A DNA stretch of 64,000 nucleotides, taken from the NCBI GenBank assembly GCA_963777595.1, contig CAVZRE010000072.1, positions 1 to 64,000 of the forward strand, written 5' to 3'. Shown here piece after piece: positions 28,210 through 38,041 of this stretch. Position 1 is the stretch's first letter. Every line of letters starts with the position of its first letter. A program made the translations under genes and the position numbers. The DNA is from CAVVFX01 sp963777595. Its GTDB lineage: Bacteria > Acidobacteriota > Terriglobia > Bryobacterales > Bryobacteraceae. The notes beneath the pieces are model-generated. The model did no database searches. It was not told the origin of the DNA and was given only the letters and a program-made list of their open reading frames with translations.

Positions 28210-28772
28210 GATTTTCTTCCCGTTTGCGCTACCCCGAGCCTCGCCGCAATCTTCTTCTTGATCTGGTGGAGCTTCCACTTCACCGTGCCCATGGGGAGGT
28301 GAAGCGCGTCCGCGATCGCCTGATAGTCCAATCCATCCATATATCGCATCAGACAGATTTCGCGTTCATCTTCCTCGAGCGCTTCCATCCACTCGAATAA
28401 TTCCGATTCCTCCGCCATCGCAAACCGCGAAGTCACCTGCCCCAGCAGATGCTCTTCGCCTTCTCTCCCAGTCAGACTCTCGAGTACCGCGTGGCGCTTG
28501 CGGACATGCTGTAAAAGGCTGTTCCGGGCGACTTGGAAGAGCCATCCCGTAAAGCAACGCTGATTGCGCAAATCGCTCGCGCGCCGGTACACCGTCAGCA
28601 GGACGTCCTGCACCAACTCTTCGGCCGTGGACGCATCCATGCCGCGGACCAGGAAGTACCGGTATATCGGCGCATATAACGTCTGAAATACGGAGACAAA
28701 CGTGTCCTCGCCGGGATTTCGCAGGAATCCCCCGATGGCGTCGTCTACCGGGACGTACCGTGTGCGGGTCAG
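28206..28772 (-). CDS. ECF sigma-70 factor, probable CTG start
   Basis: Region 2 (LYAPIYRYFLVRG, STAEELVQDVLLTVYRRASD, FTGWLFQVARNSLLQHVRK) and region 4 (LEEDEREICLMRYMDGLDYQ, AIADALHLPMGTVKWKLHQI) are complete. The first ATG in frame (28640) falls inside region 2 and would remove YRYFL, so the true start is upstream. The only start-like codon with a ribosome site (GGGAGG, 6-base gap) is CTG at 28772, giving 188 residues, the usual length. No ATG, GTG or TTG lies in frame there. It heads a four-gene operon with ATGA couplings. Confidence 0.85.
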   Translation of the reverse strand: MTRTRYVPVDDAIGGFLRNPGEDTFVSVFQTLYAPIYRYFLVRGMDASTAEELVQDVLLTVYRRASDLRNQRCFTGWLFQVARNSLLQHVRKRHAVLESLTGREGEEHLLGQVTSRFAMAEESELFEWMEALEEDEREICLMRYMDGLDYQAIADALHLPMGTVKWKLHQIKKKIAARLGVAQTGRKS

Positions 28773-28900
28773 TGATCGCCTCCCGATCTCTTCTATCCTA
28801 TACAGGGCGTAAGATGCGTGGAGCGCGTCAAATTGTTTGCGGCCCGAAAATTGTTCTGAGGCCGTCGGCCGCTATCCGATAGCAGAACCGAAATCCTTCA

Positions 28901-30244
28901 CTACTTGATTTGCTCGTTGTATTTATCTAATTGCTGCTTCTTTTCAGATAGCACGGCGGGAGCGTCGTGCACCATGTTCTGCATCTCGTAGGGGTCCTTC
29001 TTCAGATCGTAAAGCTCATCCGCGCCGTTCACATCCGGATAGTGGATGTACTTCCACTCGCCATCGCGGACCGCCTGCCAGCTGGGAACGCGGGGATAGC
29101 CCTTTTCCATGAAGTATTCCGAAAGAAATGAGGTTCGCCAATTCTTCGCTTGACCTTTGAAGAGCGGTAACACCGAGCGCCCTTGCAACTCGGCTGGAGG
29201 TTTGCCGCCGCCCAGCGAGAGCATTGTCGGCGCCATGTCGACATTCATCACCAGTTGGCTTACCTTGCTGCCGCCCTTGATCAGTTTGGGATACCGCATA
29301 GCCATGGGAATCCGCAGCGATTCCTCGTACGCCCAGCGCTTGTCCCCCAAGTGGTGCTCACCCCAGAAGTAGCCGTTGTCACTGGTAAACACGATCAAAG
29401 TATTATCCATCTGTCCGGTTTCTTGGAGCGTCTGCAGGATCGTGCCGATGCCCTCGTCAATCGCCGTCAGGCAACGTAGTTGATTCTTGATAAGGTCGTC
29501 GGATGAGCCCACGCCCTTCACCGGAGGATGGCCGTCGACCTCCCGCTGCAGCGCCGGCTTGCCTTCCCAATTGTCTTGTGCGTTCGGCGTGCGGGCAATA
29601 GTCTCGTTCGCGAATAGATCCTTGTGGCGCTCCGCGGGTGTGAACGGGCCATGCACAGCCTTATGCGCTAGATACATCACGAATGGTTTGCTCCGGGGCT
29701 TCTTCAGGAAGTCGACGGTGTGACCCGTAAGAATATCGGTGATGTACCCGGACTGCTTAATCTCCTTCCCGTCAATGTTGAGCAGCGGATCGTTGTATAC
29801 GCCCTGGCCCTTGAAACTGACCCAGCGGTCGAAGCCCGGACGCGGCGTCGAGTCGGTGCCCATGTGCCATTTGCCGGCGTAGCCCGTCTCGTAGCCCGCA
29901 TCGTGCAGCAGTCTTGGCCAAGTGATTAGCTGGTGGCTGAGTTCGTTGTGATCGGTGTTGTCCAGGACTCGATGGGAACGGACATAGCGGCCGGTCAGAA
30001 AGCTGGCGCGGCTTGGCGAACATAACGGGGTCGTCACGAAGGCGTTTTCGAAAATAGCGCCTTCCCGGGCAATCCGGTCAATATTAGGCGTCTTGACAAA
30101 TGGATGACCGGCGTATGCCGGCGCGTTGTAGCGGAGGTCATCGACCAGGATAAAGAGGATATTGGGTCGCGTATCTTTGGCAACGAGCGGCGCGGCAAGA
30201 AAGGGCGCTGCGATAGCTTCACGACGGGTCATACTGAAAGGCAT
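28901..30244 (-). CDS. Type I sulfatase, Tat-exported
   Basis: 447 residues. A Tat signal (MTRREAIAAPFLAAPLVA, inside MPFSMTRRE) precedes the sulfatase fold: NILFILVDDLRYN with metal-binding Asp residues, PLCSPSRASFLTGR with the CxPSR formylglycine site, GKWHMG, and TSDNGYFWGEH. Type I sulfatases remove sulfate esters after a maturase converts the Cys. The substrate could be a sulfated polysaccharide or choline sulfate and cannot be decided. The start at 30244 (or 30232) is chosen to begin at the signal; the frame extends to 30334. The formylglycine-generating enzyme is not in the window. Confidence 0.9.
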   Translation of the reverse strand: MPFSMTRREAIAAPFLAAPLVAKDTRPNILFILVDDLRYNAPAYAGHPFVKTPNIDRIAREGAIFENAFVTTPLCSPSRASFLTGRYVRSHRVLDNTDHNELSHQLITWPRLLHDAGYETGYAGKWHMGTDSTPRPGFDRWVSFKGQGVYNDPLLNIDGKEIKQSGYITDILTGHTVDFLKKPRSKPFVMYLAHKAVHGPFTPAERHKDLFANETIARTPNAQDNWEGKPALQREVDGHPPVKGVGSSDDLIKNQLRCLTAIDEGIGTILQTLQETGQMDNTLIVFTSDNGYFWGEHHLGDKRWAYEESLRIPMAMRYPKLIKGGSKVSQLVMNVDMAPTMLSLGGGKPPAELQGRSVLPLFKGQAKNWRTSFLSEYFMEKGYPRVPSWQAVRDGEWKYIHYPDVNGADELYDLKKDPYEMQNMVHDAPAVLSEKKQQLDKYNEQIK

Positions 30245-30482
30245 GTCAGCTATCTTACCGTGAGGCAGTGGGTACTTAGTATTCGGCTTGTCGAGTGATA
30301 GAGGCTTGTCGCGGGAATGCCTTGCTTCGCCCATTCCGTGGGGCTGGGAGAGCGCGGCTTCGCATAAAACCGGCTCGCTGTCGCGCAGGGATTTGTTCGC
30401 GCTCCAATCGTCGTGCTGTGCAATCCTCCATTTAGGACATCCACAATCCTTCCGCTATACTTATCCAAACTGGAGGGTATGG

Positions 30483-31448
30483 ATGAAATTGCTCCTGATG
30501 TTTTTACTAGCGGTTAGCGGCTTAGCGGAAACGCACCGGTTTCAGCCGGCCGAATTCTACAACACCTTCTCCGGCGCTCATGCTGCCGCGCTCCGCATCA
30601 AACCTGGGGACCACGTAGTAACTTTCACTATCGATTCCCGCGGAGTTGATTCCGCCGGAATCCAGCGCGGCCATCCCGGTAATCCGCAAACCGGCCCCTT
30701 TTTTATCGAGGGAGCCGAGCCGGGTGACACCCTTGTCGTTCATCTGTTGCGTCTGGAGACCAACCGCGCGACCGGTTATTCCGCGTCTCTGCTGGCTCCC
30801 TATACCGCGGATCCAGGCTTTTTGCGCTCCGAAGCGTTGCGAGATCCCAAGATGGCGACCTGGCACATCGATAAACAGAAAGGCATCGCCTATATCGATC
30901 CGGTTGACTTCAAAGGCTCACGCATTGAACTGCCCTTGCGCCCGATGCTGGGGTGCGTCGCGACAGCTCCGGCCAACAAGGCCGCCATCCCAACCAGTTT
31001 CCCCGATAACTTCGGAGGCAACATGGACTACAACGGCATGGGCGCCGGTGCCACGCTGATGCTGCCTGTATTCGAACCAGGGGCGCTCTTCTTTCTCGGC
31101 GACGGGCACGCCCGCCAAGGTGACGGCGAGGTCGTGGGCAGCGCCATCGAGACGTCTCTCGACGTTGAATTCTCGGTGGATCTGATCAAGGGCAGGAAGA
31201 TCAACTGGCCGCGTCTGGAAAACCAGGACTTCATTATGGTGCTTGGCAGTTCGAGAGCCATCAATGAGGCTCTGCAGCATGCGACAACGGAACTCATGCG
31301 CTGGCTCATGGATACGTACGGTTTTGACGAACGCGGCGCCAGCCTGCTCATGGGACAGGCGATGGAATACGATATTTCGAATGTCGTCGATCCCGAATTT
31401 ACCGTCGTGGCCAAGATGCGCAAACGCTTCCTGAAAGTAACGCGTTAG
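30483..31448 (+). CDS. Acetamidase/formamidase-family protein, secreted
   Basis: 321 residues. A signal peptide (MKLLLMFLLAVSGLAETH) leads into the acetamidase/formamidase fold, with the landmarks GDHVVTFTIDSRG, GPFFIEGAEPGDTLVV, LPLRPMLGCVATAPA, FGGNMDYNGMGAG and FFLGDGHARQGDGE. The family hydrolyses short amides to ammonia and an acid. ATG 30483 follows GGAGGGTATG. The S51 peptidase gene follows 113 bases later on the same strand, and both act on nitrogen-containing bonds. Confidence 0.88.
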   Translation: MKLLLMFLLAVSGLAETHRFQPAEFYNTFSGAHAAALRIKPGDHVVTFTIDSRGVDSAGIQRGHPGNPQTGPFFIEGAEPGDTLVVHLLRLETNRATGYSASLLAPYTADPGFLRSEALRDPKMATWHIDKQKGIAYIDPVDFKGSRIELPLRPMLGCVATAPANKAAIPTSFPDNFGGNMDYNGMGAGATLMLPVFEPGALFFLGDGHARQGDGEVVGSAIETSLDVEFSVDLIKGRKINWPRLENQDFIMVLGSSRAINEALQHATTELMRWLMDTYGFDERGASLLMGQAMEYDISNVVDPEFTVVAKMRKRFLKVTR

Positions 31449-31561
31449 CCACTCGGCTATAGCAACGTGTGACACCGCGCCCACGTCTCTTCGCCAGAAA
31501 GTCATGCAACGATGGCGGACTTAACGCTACAATCAGTAAATCTTTTTTGCAAGGAGGCTTC

Positions 31562-32461
31562 ATGATCTGCTGCAGATCCTTCGCTCTCGCGGGACTCACT
31601 GCGGGAATTCTGTTTGCCCAACAAAACGACGCGCCCGAGTACGGACCGCCCAATGGAACTTTAATCATCGTCGGCGGCGGCAATCTTGCCGGCACGGGCA
31701 TCATGGAGACATTCATCAACCGCGCCGGTGGCCCTGCCGCTAAGATCATCGTCGTACCCACCGCAGGCGGCAATAAAGATCAGAGCGGGAAATGGATTGT
31801 TTACAAGGAAGAGCAGATCATCGCCCCTTGGGTCAAACTTGGCGCCACCAATGTTCACATGTTACACACGCATGACCGCAAAGAAGCGGACACCGAAGAG
31901 TTCGCCAAAACCCTCCGCGACGCCAAGGCCGTCTGGTTTAATGGCGGCCGGCAGTGGAATTGCGTCGACTCTTACATGAACACTCTCACTTACCGCGAAT
32001 TCCATAATGTTCTGGCGCGCGGTGGTGTCATCGGCGGAAGTTCAGCCGGCGCAACCATTCAGGGTGACTACCTCACGCGTGGAGCCATCGCGGGTTCGCA
32101 GATCGTCATGACTCCCGAGCCGGAACATGAGCACGGCTTCCAATTCCTGCGGAAGAGCGCCATCGATCAACACATCAACACTCGAAACCGCTGGGACGAT
32201 CTGCTTCCCGTCACCAAGAAATACCCCACCTTCTTAGGCATCGGACTCTCCGAAGGCACCGCGATTGTCGTCAATAAAGATCGCTTCGAGGTGATGGGTA
32301 AATGGAAGGTGGCCATCTGGGATAATACCCATCCGCGAGAGCCATGGGAGAAACCCTTTTTCGTTTTGTCGATCGGCGATGTCTATAACATGAAAACACG
32401 CACCGTTGAGAAATACGGAATCGGTAATCAAACGGCGGTTGTAGTTAGTTCCGGAAACTAG
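31562..32461 (+). CDS. Cyanophycinase-like S51 peptidase, secreted
   Basis: 299 residues. A short signal peptide (FALAGLTAGILFAQ) precedes TLIIVGGGNLAGTGIMETFI, then AVWFNGGRQWN and GGVIGGSSAGATIQGDYL, where the serine of GGSSAGA is the S51 nucleophile. The family includes cyanophycinases and dipeptidase E, which cut after acidic residues in peptides. ATG 31562 is preceded by AAGGAGG. The protein would work in the periplasm or outside the cell. A polymer-specific role is not proven. Confidence 0.85.
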   Translation: MICCRSFALAGLTAGILFAQQNDAPEYGPPNGTLIIVGGGNLAGTGIMETFINRAGGPAAKIIVVPTAGGNKDQSGKWIVYKEEQIIAPWVKLGATNVHMLHTHDRKEADTEEFAKTLRDAKAVWFNGGRQWNCVDSYMNTLTYREFHNVLARGGVIGGSSAGATIQGDYLTRGAIAGSQIVMTPEPEHEHGFQFLRKSAIDQHINTRNRWDDLLPVTKKYPTFLGIGLSEGTAIVVNKDRFEVMGKWKVAIWDNTHPREPWEKPFFVLSIGDVYNMKTRTVEKYGIGNQTAVVVSSGN

Positions 32462-32726
32462 CCGATCCCAGCCGTACTTTGCTCGCGTCCCAGACGCTTT
32501 ATTTTGCCTCTCCACAAAATCCGCGAAGGTGCTAGACTATTTGAAACTGGCGGTCAGGGTTTTCAAAAAGTATCGTCGGTGTAGCCTCGTCGTGCCTCTC
32601 ATCCCGAGATCTGGATTGCTCAGCGTTGAGCTGAATCGCGAATCTGCTGTACGTCAATTCTTAATTATTTCTTGAGCAGCCTGGTCAGCTTCTCTCGGTG
32701 TTTTTCCCCGAAAGGATACAGACGAA

Positions 32727-35700
32727 ATGCTGTGTAAAAGAATTTTGCTGATCATGCTTCTCGGCATTACGCTCTGGGCGGCTCCCGTCGGATCCATTAA
32801 GGGCTATGTGCGCGACATCTCCGGCGCCATCGTACCCGATGCAATTGTGACGCTCGTCAACGAGAAAACCGGAGTTCAGGTAAAGACGCTGACGGATTCC
32901 GCGGGACTCTATCAGTTTCTCGAACTCAATCCCGGCAACTACAAGGTTTCCGCGGTAATGAAAGGCTTTCGCACCACCGAGGTCAAAGGCCTTGTCCTCC
33001 TCGTGGATCAGATCTTTTCTCTCGACTTGCGGCTTGAGGTAGGCGATGTATCGCAAGCCGTGGAAGTCTCTGGCGCAGTCGAGTTACTCCAGACGGAAAA
33101 CGCGGCGACCGGTACGAACATCACTGCCGAGATGACCTCGAGCCTTCCGCTCGCGAACCGGCAGTTCACGGATCTGGCGGTGCTCACTCCAGGCGCGTCT
33201 TTCGCTGCGCAAGGCGCGCAGGCCGGTGCGTTCGCGGTCGCGGGCAGCCGCTCGCAATCCACCAACTGGCAGATTGACGGCGTCAACGCCATCGATCCCA
33301 ACGTCAACGGCCCAACCAACTCCTATCGGATCGCGGATGCCATTCAGGAACTCAGCGTGTCGACCACGGCTTACTCCGCGCAATTCGGCCGCGCGTCCGG
33401 CGGCGAAGTCAGCGTCGTGACGAAAAGCGGTTCAAATTCTTTCCATGGTGGCGTTTTCGAATTCTTTCGCAATGATGACCTCAACGCCGTAAATTTCTTC
33501 ACGAACGCCCTCCATGGAGTGAAACCGGTTCTCCGCTATAACCAGTTCGGAGGCTCAACCGGAGGACCCATCAAACGCAATAAAACTTTTTTCTTTTATA
33601 GCTTCGAACGTCTGGACGAAATCAATCCCTCCGCCGTCAGCGCAGTGGTTCCGACGGCAGCGCAACGCGCTTCGATTACCGATCCCATCGCAGCCAATCT
33701 CGTCAAGTTCTACCCCTTGCCGACGGTCGCAACCGCGGCCGCCGGAACCACCAATTTCGTCGGCAACGTTCCGAACCTGACCAAAGACAACACCAACTTT
33801 ATTCGCATCGATCACCAGTTCAGCGATTCGGACCGGCTCAACGGCCACTACATCAATTACGCCGGAAACGTTGCATCCGGAGGTACCCTTCCCACTACCG
33901 GTGGATCGACAAATACTCCCGGACAGCAGAACTTCGAACTGGGCGAGACGCACACCTTCTCGCCGACCATGTTGACGGAATTGAAAATCGGCTTCTCCCG
34001 AAATAAAACTCACTTCGATACGCAGGATGCGAACGTGAACGCGACCACCATAATGCCCGGCGTTCCAGGAGTCGTGAATTCCACCATCAATCCGCAGGAT
34101 GCCGGAATCCCGACGGTCTCCATCACCGGCTACGCCACGCTGGGGACGGCATCGAACTTACCTCAGGGCCGGCGGTCGAATACCTATGAGATCTTTTCCG
34201 ACACCACCAAAATCGCCGTGCTTGGAAGCACCACTCACACCATCAAGTTCGGCTGGTATGGACGCCGCGAAGAGACTTGGCGATACTTGGACGGCAGTTC
34301 GCGCGGAACGCTTTCGTTCAGCAGTTTTGCCAACTTCGCCGGAAGCTGCGCAACTTGCGCGGGCGTTTCTCAAATTAATAGTTCCACCATCCATACGGGC
34401 GATACCCTGGGCCACTGGTATCGTTATCCGCACGCGTTCTACGTCCAGGACGACGTCAAGTTGAGCCCGCATCTGACCTTCAACGTGGGTCTGCGCTATG
34501 AGATGCCGTCGGTGCTCAGCGAAAAGCGCGACAAGGGAACCAATTTCATTCCTGGCGTCGGCCCCGTCTTGTTAGGCACCGACCAGGTCCTGGGGATCAA
34601 CCCCGCACTATCAGGTCCCGCCGCGTTCACTCTCACTCCAGGACCCGTCACGTTGTCCAACGCCGGAGTGAAGCCCGATTACACGGATTTCGGCCCGGTG
34701 CTCGGCGCCGCCTACACATTGCCTGACGGAAAGACCGTTGTCCGCGGAGGCTTCCGGATCGGCTACGACGACCTGTTCAACAATATTCCGATCAACCAGA
34801 CGTCCAACGCGCCGTTCTCCCTCACGACGACTCAGACTGCGGGTGTGACGCAGCCCAGTACTTACAGTTGGAATCTTGCGTTCAATCAGAATGTGCCGCT
34901 GGTCACCACCACGCCGGGAGGCACCAAGGTCGGCCTCGATTCCTTCAATGCGGAAGCCAACAACGCCAAACAAGCTTACGCGGAGAATTACAACCTGACG
35001 GTTCAGCGTGAAATAGTTAAAGGCGCCACCTTCGAAGTGAGTTATATCGGCACTTCAGGACATCGCTTGGGCGTCGAACTCGACCAGAACCAGCCCACGG
35101 TGATCGTCAAAAATCCGGCTTTGCGCGGCTCCCAGGCCCCCAACCAACAGGTCTTCCCCTATCCCAACTGGGCGACCGTAGTCACCGGCGTGTTCGACGG
35201 CAAATCCAACTACAACGGCCTGATCGTATCCGGCAAAATTCATCTCAGCACCCATCTCATCATGAATAGCTCTTATACCTGGAGCCACTCGCTCGACGAC
35301 ACCTCGTCGTTCCTGGGCACCACCTTCGACAGCGCCCTGCCTTCGTCCAGCAATTCTCCGCTCATCTTGCAGCGCGGCAATAGCGGCTTCGATCAGCGGC
35401 AGCGCTTTATTAACGCGTTCACTTACGAATTGCCCTTTGGTCGCGGCGGTACAATTGCGAAAAATGTCAATCGGGTTGTGGACGAGGCGATCGGAGGCTG
35501 GACGCTCTCCGGAATTACCAATCTGGCGACAGGTGAGCCTTTCACCGTCCTCACCAACACCAATCTCGACTACAGCGGGTTTAACCAGTTCCTCGATCGG
35601 CCGAACTATATCTGCAGCGGCCCACTGCAAATGAACAAAGGAACTCGTCTCGACTTGTTCAACACGGCTTGCTTTACACCTGCCTATGCGGGACAAATCG

Positions 35701-35969
35701 GAAGCACCCCGCGCAACGCATTCTATGGACCGGGACTGATTGATTTCGATGCCAGCATGGCAAAACGATTCAAGATCACGGAACGGGTCTCATTCGCCTT
35801 CCGCGTCGACGCCTTCAACCTTCTGAACCACACCAATTTCGCCATGGCAACCGGGAACCGCATCGAGTCGAACGGTACCTTCGGCCAGATCAGTTCCACG
35901 GCGGGACTTTCGGGTGGCAATAATGGCGGCCCGCGCGTCCTGCAACTCACTGGACGAATCAGTTTCTAA
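32727..35969 (+). CDS. Oar-like TonB-dependent receptor 4
   Basis: 1080 residues. The signal peptide (MLCKRILLIMLLGITLWAAP) is followed by a regulatory-like beta domain (SIKGYVRDISGAIVPDAIVT), a plug (LPLANRQFTDLAVLTPGASF, QIDGVNAIDPNVNGPTNS, YSAQFGRASGGEVSVV) and a barrel ending LTGRISF. It lies 20 bases before an S9 peptidase and then an M14 peptidase on the same strand, so it probably imports peptides that these enzymes trim. The 265-base upstream gap contains no gene. Confidence 0.93.
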   Translation: MLCKRILLIMLLGITLWAAPVGSIKGYVRDISGAIVPDAIVTLVNEKTGVQVKTLTDSAGLYQFLELNPGNYKVSAVMKGFRTTEVKGLVLLVDQIFSLDLRLEVGDVSQAVEVSGAVELLQTENAATGTNITAEMTSSLPLANRQFTDLAVLTPGASFAAQGAQAGAFAVAGSRSQSTNWQIDGVNAIDPNVNGPTNSYRIADAIQELSVSTTAYSAQFGRASGGEVSVVTKSGSNSFHGGVFEFFRNDDLNAVNFFTNALHGVKPVLRYNQFGGSTGGPIKRNKTFFFYSFERLDEINPSAVSAVVPTAAQRASITDPIAANLVKFYPLPTVATAAAGTTNFVGNVPNLTKDNTNFIRIDHQFSDSDRLNGHYINYAGNVASGGTLPTTGGSTNTPGQQNFELGETHTFSPTMLTELKIGFSRNKTHFDTQDANVNATTIMPGVPGVVNSTINPQDAGIPTVSITGYATLGTASNLPQGRRSNTYEIFSDTTKIAVLGSTTHTIKFGWYGRREETWRYLDGSSRGTLSFSSFANFAGSCATCAGVSQINSSTIHTGDTLGHWYRYPHAFYVQDDVKLSPHLTFNVGLRYEMPSVLSEKRDKGTNFIPGVGPVLLGTDQVLGINPALSGPAAFTLTPGPVTLSNAGVKPDYTDFGPVLGAAYTLPDGKTVVRGGFRIGYDDLFNNIPINQTSNAPFSLTTTQTAGVTQPSTYSWNLAFNQNVPLVTTTPGGTKVGLDSFNAEANNAKQAYAENYNLTVQREIVKGATFEVSYIGTSGHRLGVELDQNQPTVIVKNPALRGSQAPNQQVFPYPNWATVVTGVFDGKSNYNGLIVSGKIHLSTHLIMNSSYTWSHSLDDTSSFLGTTFDSALPSSSNSPLILQRGNSGFDQRQRFINAFTYELPFGRGGTIAKNVNRVVDEAIGGWTLSGITNLATGEPFTVLTNTNLDYSGFNQFLDRPNYICSGPLQMNKGTRLDLFNTACFTPAYAGQIGSTPRNAFYGPGLIDFDASMAKRFKITERVSFAFRVDAFNLLNHTNFAMATGNRIESNGTFGQISSTAGLSGGNNGGPRVLQLTGRISF

Positions 35970-35988
35970 CAGGATCGAGGGAAATGCT

Positions 35989-37968
35989 ATGCGTATATTC
36001 ACCGTGCTGATCGTCGCTCTCCTCGGATTCGCGGAATCTCTATTTCCGGCATCGGCCGGTTCTCACAAACTCACGCTCGATGATCTTCTCTCGGCGGAGT
36101 CGATCGGTGATGCCGTGCTGTCTCACGACGGTAAGACTTTCGCCATCACCCGCGGCGGCCAAATCGATTTGATGCCGTCGGACGGCGGCTGGCCCGTGAC
36201 TTTGACGAGTTCTCCTGGAAGTAAATCTGGCTTGAACTGGTCTCCCGATAGCCGCTACATCGCCTATGCGAGCCAAGGCAGTATCTGGACCGTTTCGGTC
36301 GACGGTGGACAGCCGAAGAGGCTGACCCACGCCTATCCGGCAGCAGGGGGAGATCCCCGGCAAGCTGCCGACATGATGCCCCAGTGGTCGCCGAAAGGTC
36401 GCTGGATTCTTTTCCAAACCGGACGCCGGGGCCACGAAGACCTGGTAGTGGTCAGCGAAGATGGCCGCGCGGAAGTTATCCTTACCCAAGGTGACTCGGA
36501 CGCCGGCAACGCCAGTTGGGCGCCCGACGGCTCCCATATTTCTTTTACCGAGCGAAAGCCGGAATACTTCAGCGGCAAACTCCAGGTGATCAAATTTGAT
36601 CAGCGGACCGGTCAGGCTGACGATCCCCTGACTCTTCATACCGCGCCCACCGATCGCGGCGGCGGCTGGTCGATCGGAAAAGCTGCATGGTCGCCCGATA
36701 GCAAAACGCTCGCGGTGGCGCTGCAGACGAGCGGTTGGGACAAGATCTATCTGATCCCCGCAGCAGGAGGCGCGCCAAAACAGCTGACGCAAGGCGAGTT
36801 CGAAGATCTCAACCCCGTCTACGCCCCCGACGGTAAGTCGATCGCAGTAACGTCCAATCGGAGTCTCAAGGAAGAATCCGATATCTTCATCGTCCCCGTC
36901 GACGGTTCCCCAGCCCGCGAACTCACGCATTTCAGAACGCCCGGGACCGAGACCGCGGCGCAGTGGTCGCCCGACGCGAGCCGCATCTTCTTCCGGCGCA
37001 TGAGTCCCGTTGAATCCGCGGATATCGTGGTTGCCGAAGTCACAGGCAACGCGGCCCCGAAGTTCCTCACCCACACCCTGCCGAAGAATCTGGAGAGCGC
37101 CTTCCGCGTCCCGGAGAAGATCACTTGGCGAAGCAAGGACGGTACGGAGATTAGCGGCCTCCTTTATAAGCCGGAAAATCAGAAACCCGGAACGCTTGCT
37201 CCCGCGGTGCTCTGGGTTCATGGCGGACCCGAAGGAGAGGATGTCTTCCGCCTGGATCCATGGGCCCAATTTCTTGCGCAGCAGGGCTACCTCGTCCTGG
37301 AACCAAATTACCGGGGCAGTTCCGGTTACGGAGAGAAGTTTCGAAACCTGAACGTCGAAGATAGCGGCGGCGGCGAGGCCGACGATGTTGCCGCCGGCGC
37401 GCAGTACCTGGTCGACCACAAACTGGCGGATCCGCAGCGCTTGGGAATTGGCGGCGGAAGCCACGGCGGCACCATGGTCGCTTACATGGTGACGAAGTAT
37501 CCGTCGCTATTTCATGCCGCTATCGAAATGTTCGGCGTAGTGGACCGCGCCGTTTTCAATGAGCGGACCAATCGCAATTCGGCAGTGCGGTGGCAGATGA
37601 AGATGGGCGGAAGTCCGTCGGAGAAGCCAGAGGTTTATCGTAAGGCGAACATTCTTCTGGACGTGGAGAAGATCACCACGCCTTTGTTGATCTTGCACGG
37701 AGAAAACGATCCCCAGGTGCCGCCGATCGAATCCGCGATGTTCGTCAAAGCGCTGCGGGAGCACCGCAAAGTGTTCTACTATTACACCTATCCGAATGAG
37801 TTGCATGGATTCTCCCAGCCGGAGCATCGTCTTGACGCGTGGAAAAAGGAACTCGCATTCTTGTCGAAGTACCTCCAGCCGGCCTTCGGAGCCAGCAGCA
37901 CATCGACCGACGATCTTCTGCTCACCACCGCTCCTCCTTCGCGCACTGCGGCAGCTGAGAAACCCTAA
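35989..37968 (+). CDS. S9 family peptidase (prolyl oligopeptidase type), secreted
   Basis: 659 residues. A signal peptide (MRIFTVLIVALLGFAESLFP) is followed by a WD/TolB-like beta propeller (repeated WSPDS, WSPKG, WAPDG, YAPDG blocks) and an alpha/beta-hydrolase domain. The catalytic serine sits in GIGGGSHGGTM, the aspartate in LLILHGENDPQVPP and the histidine in NELHGFSQPEH. Such enzymes release di- or oligopeptides. ATG 35989 is preceded by a GAGGG site; the frame opens at 35914 inside the receptor gene. Co-directional with receptor 4 and the M14 peptidase. Confidence 0.92.
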   Translation: MRIFTVLIVALLGFAESLFPASAGSHKLTLDDLLSAESIGDAVLSHDGKTFAITRGGQIDLMPSDGGWPVTLTSSPGSKSGLNWSPDSRYIAYASQGSIWTVSVDGGQPKRLTHAYPAAGGDPRQAADMMPQWSPKGRWILFQTGRRGHEDLVVVSEDGRAEVILTQGDSDAGNASWAPDGSHISFTERKPEYFSGKLQVIKFDQRTGQADDPLTLHTAPTDRGGGWSIGKAAWSPDSKTLAVALQTSGWDKIYLIPAAGGAPKQLTQGEFEDLNPVYAPDGKSIAVTSNRSLKEESDIFIVPVDGSPARELTHFRTPGTETAAQWSPDASRIFFRRMSPVESADIVVAEVTGNAAPKFLTHTLPKNLESAFRVPEKITWRSKDGTEISGLLYKPENQKPGTLAPAVLWVHGGPEGEDVFRLDPWAQFLAQQGYLVLEPNYRGSSGYGEKFRNLNVEDSGGGEADDVAAGAQYLVDHKLADPQRLGIGGGSHGGTMVAYMVTKYPSLFHAAIEMFGVVDRAVFNERTNRNSAVRWQMKMGGSPSEKPEVYRKANILLDVEKITTPLLILHGENDPQVPPIESAMFVKALREHRKVFYYYTYPNELHGFSQPEHRLDAWKKELAFLSKYLQPAFGASSTSTDDLLLTTAPPSRTAAAEKP

Positions 37969-38041
37969 AGTGGTTACCCATTTTCCATTCCGTCCACCCG
38001 CTGCGAAGCAGCCGTTCCCTTGTCTGTAATCCGAGTTACGA

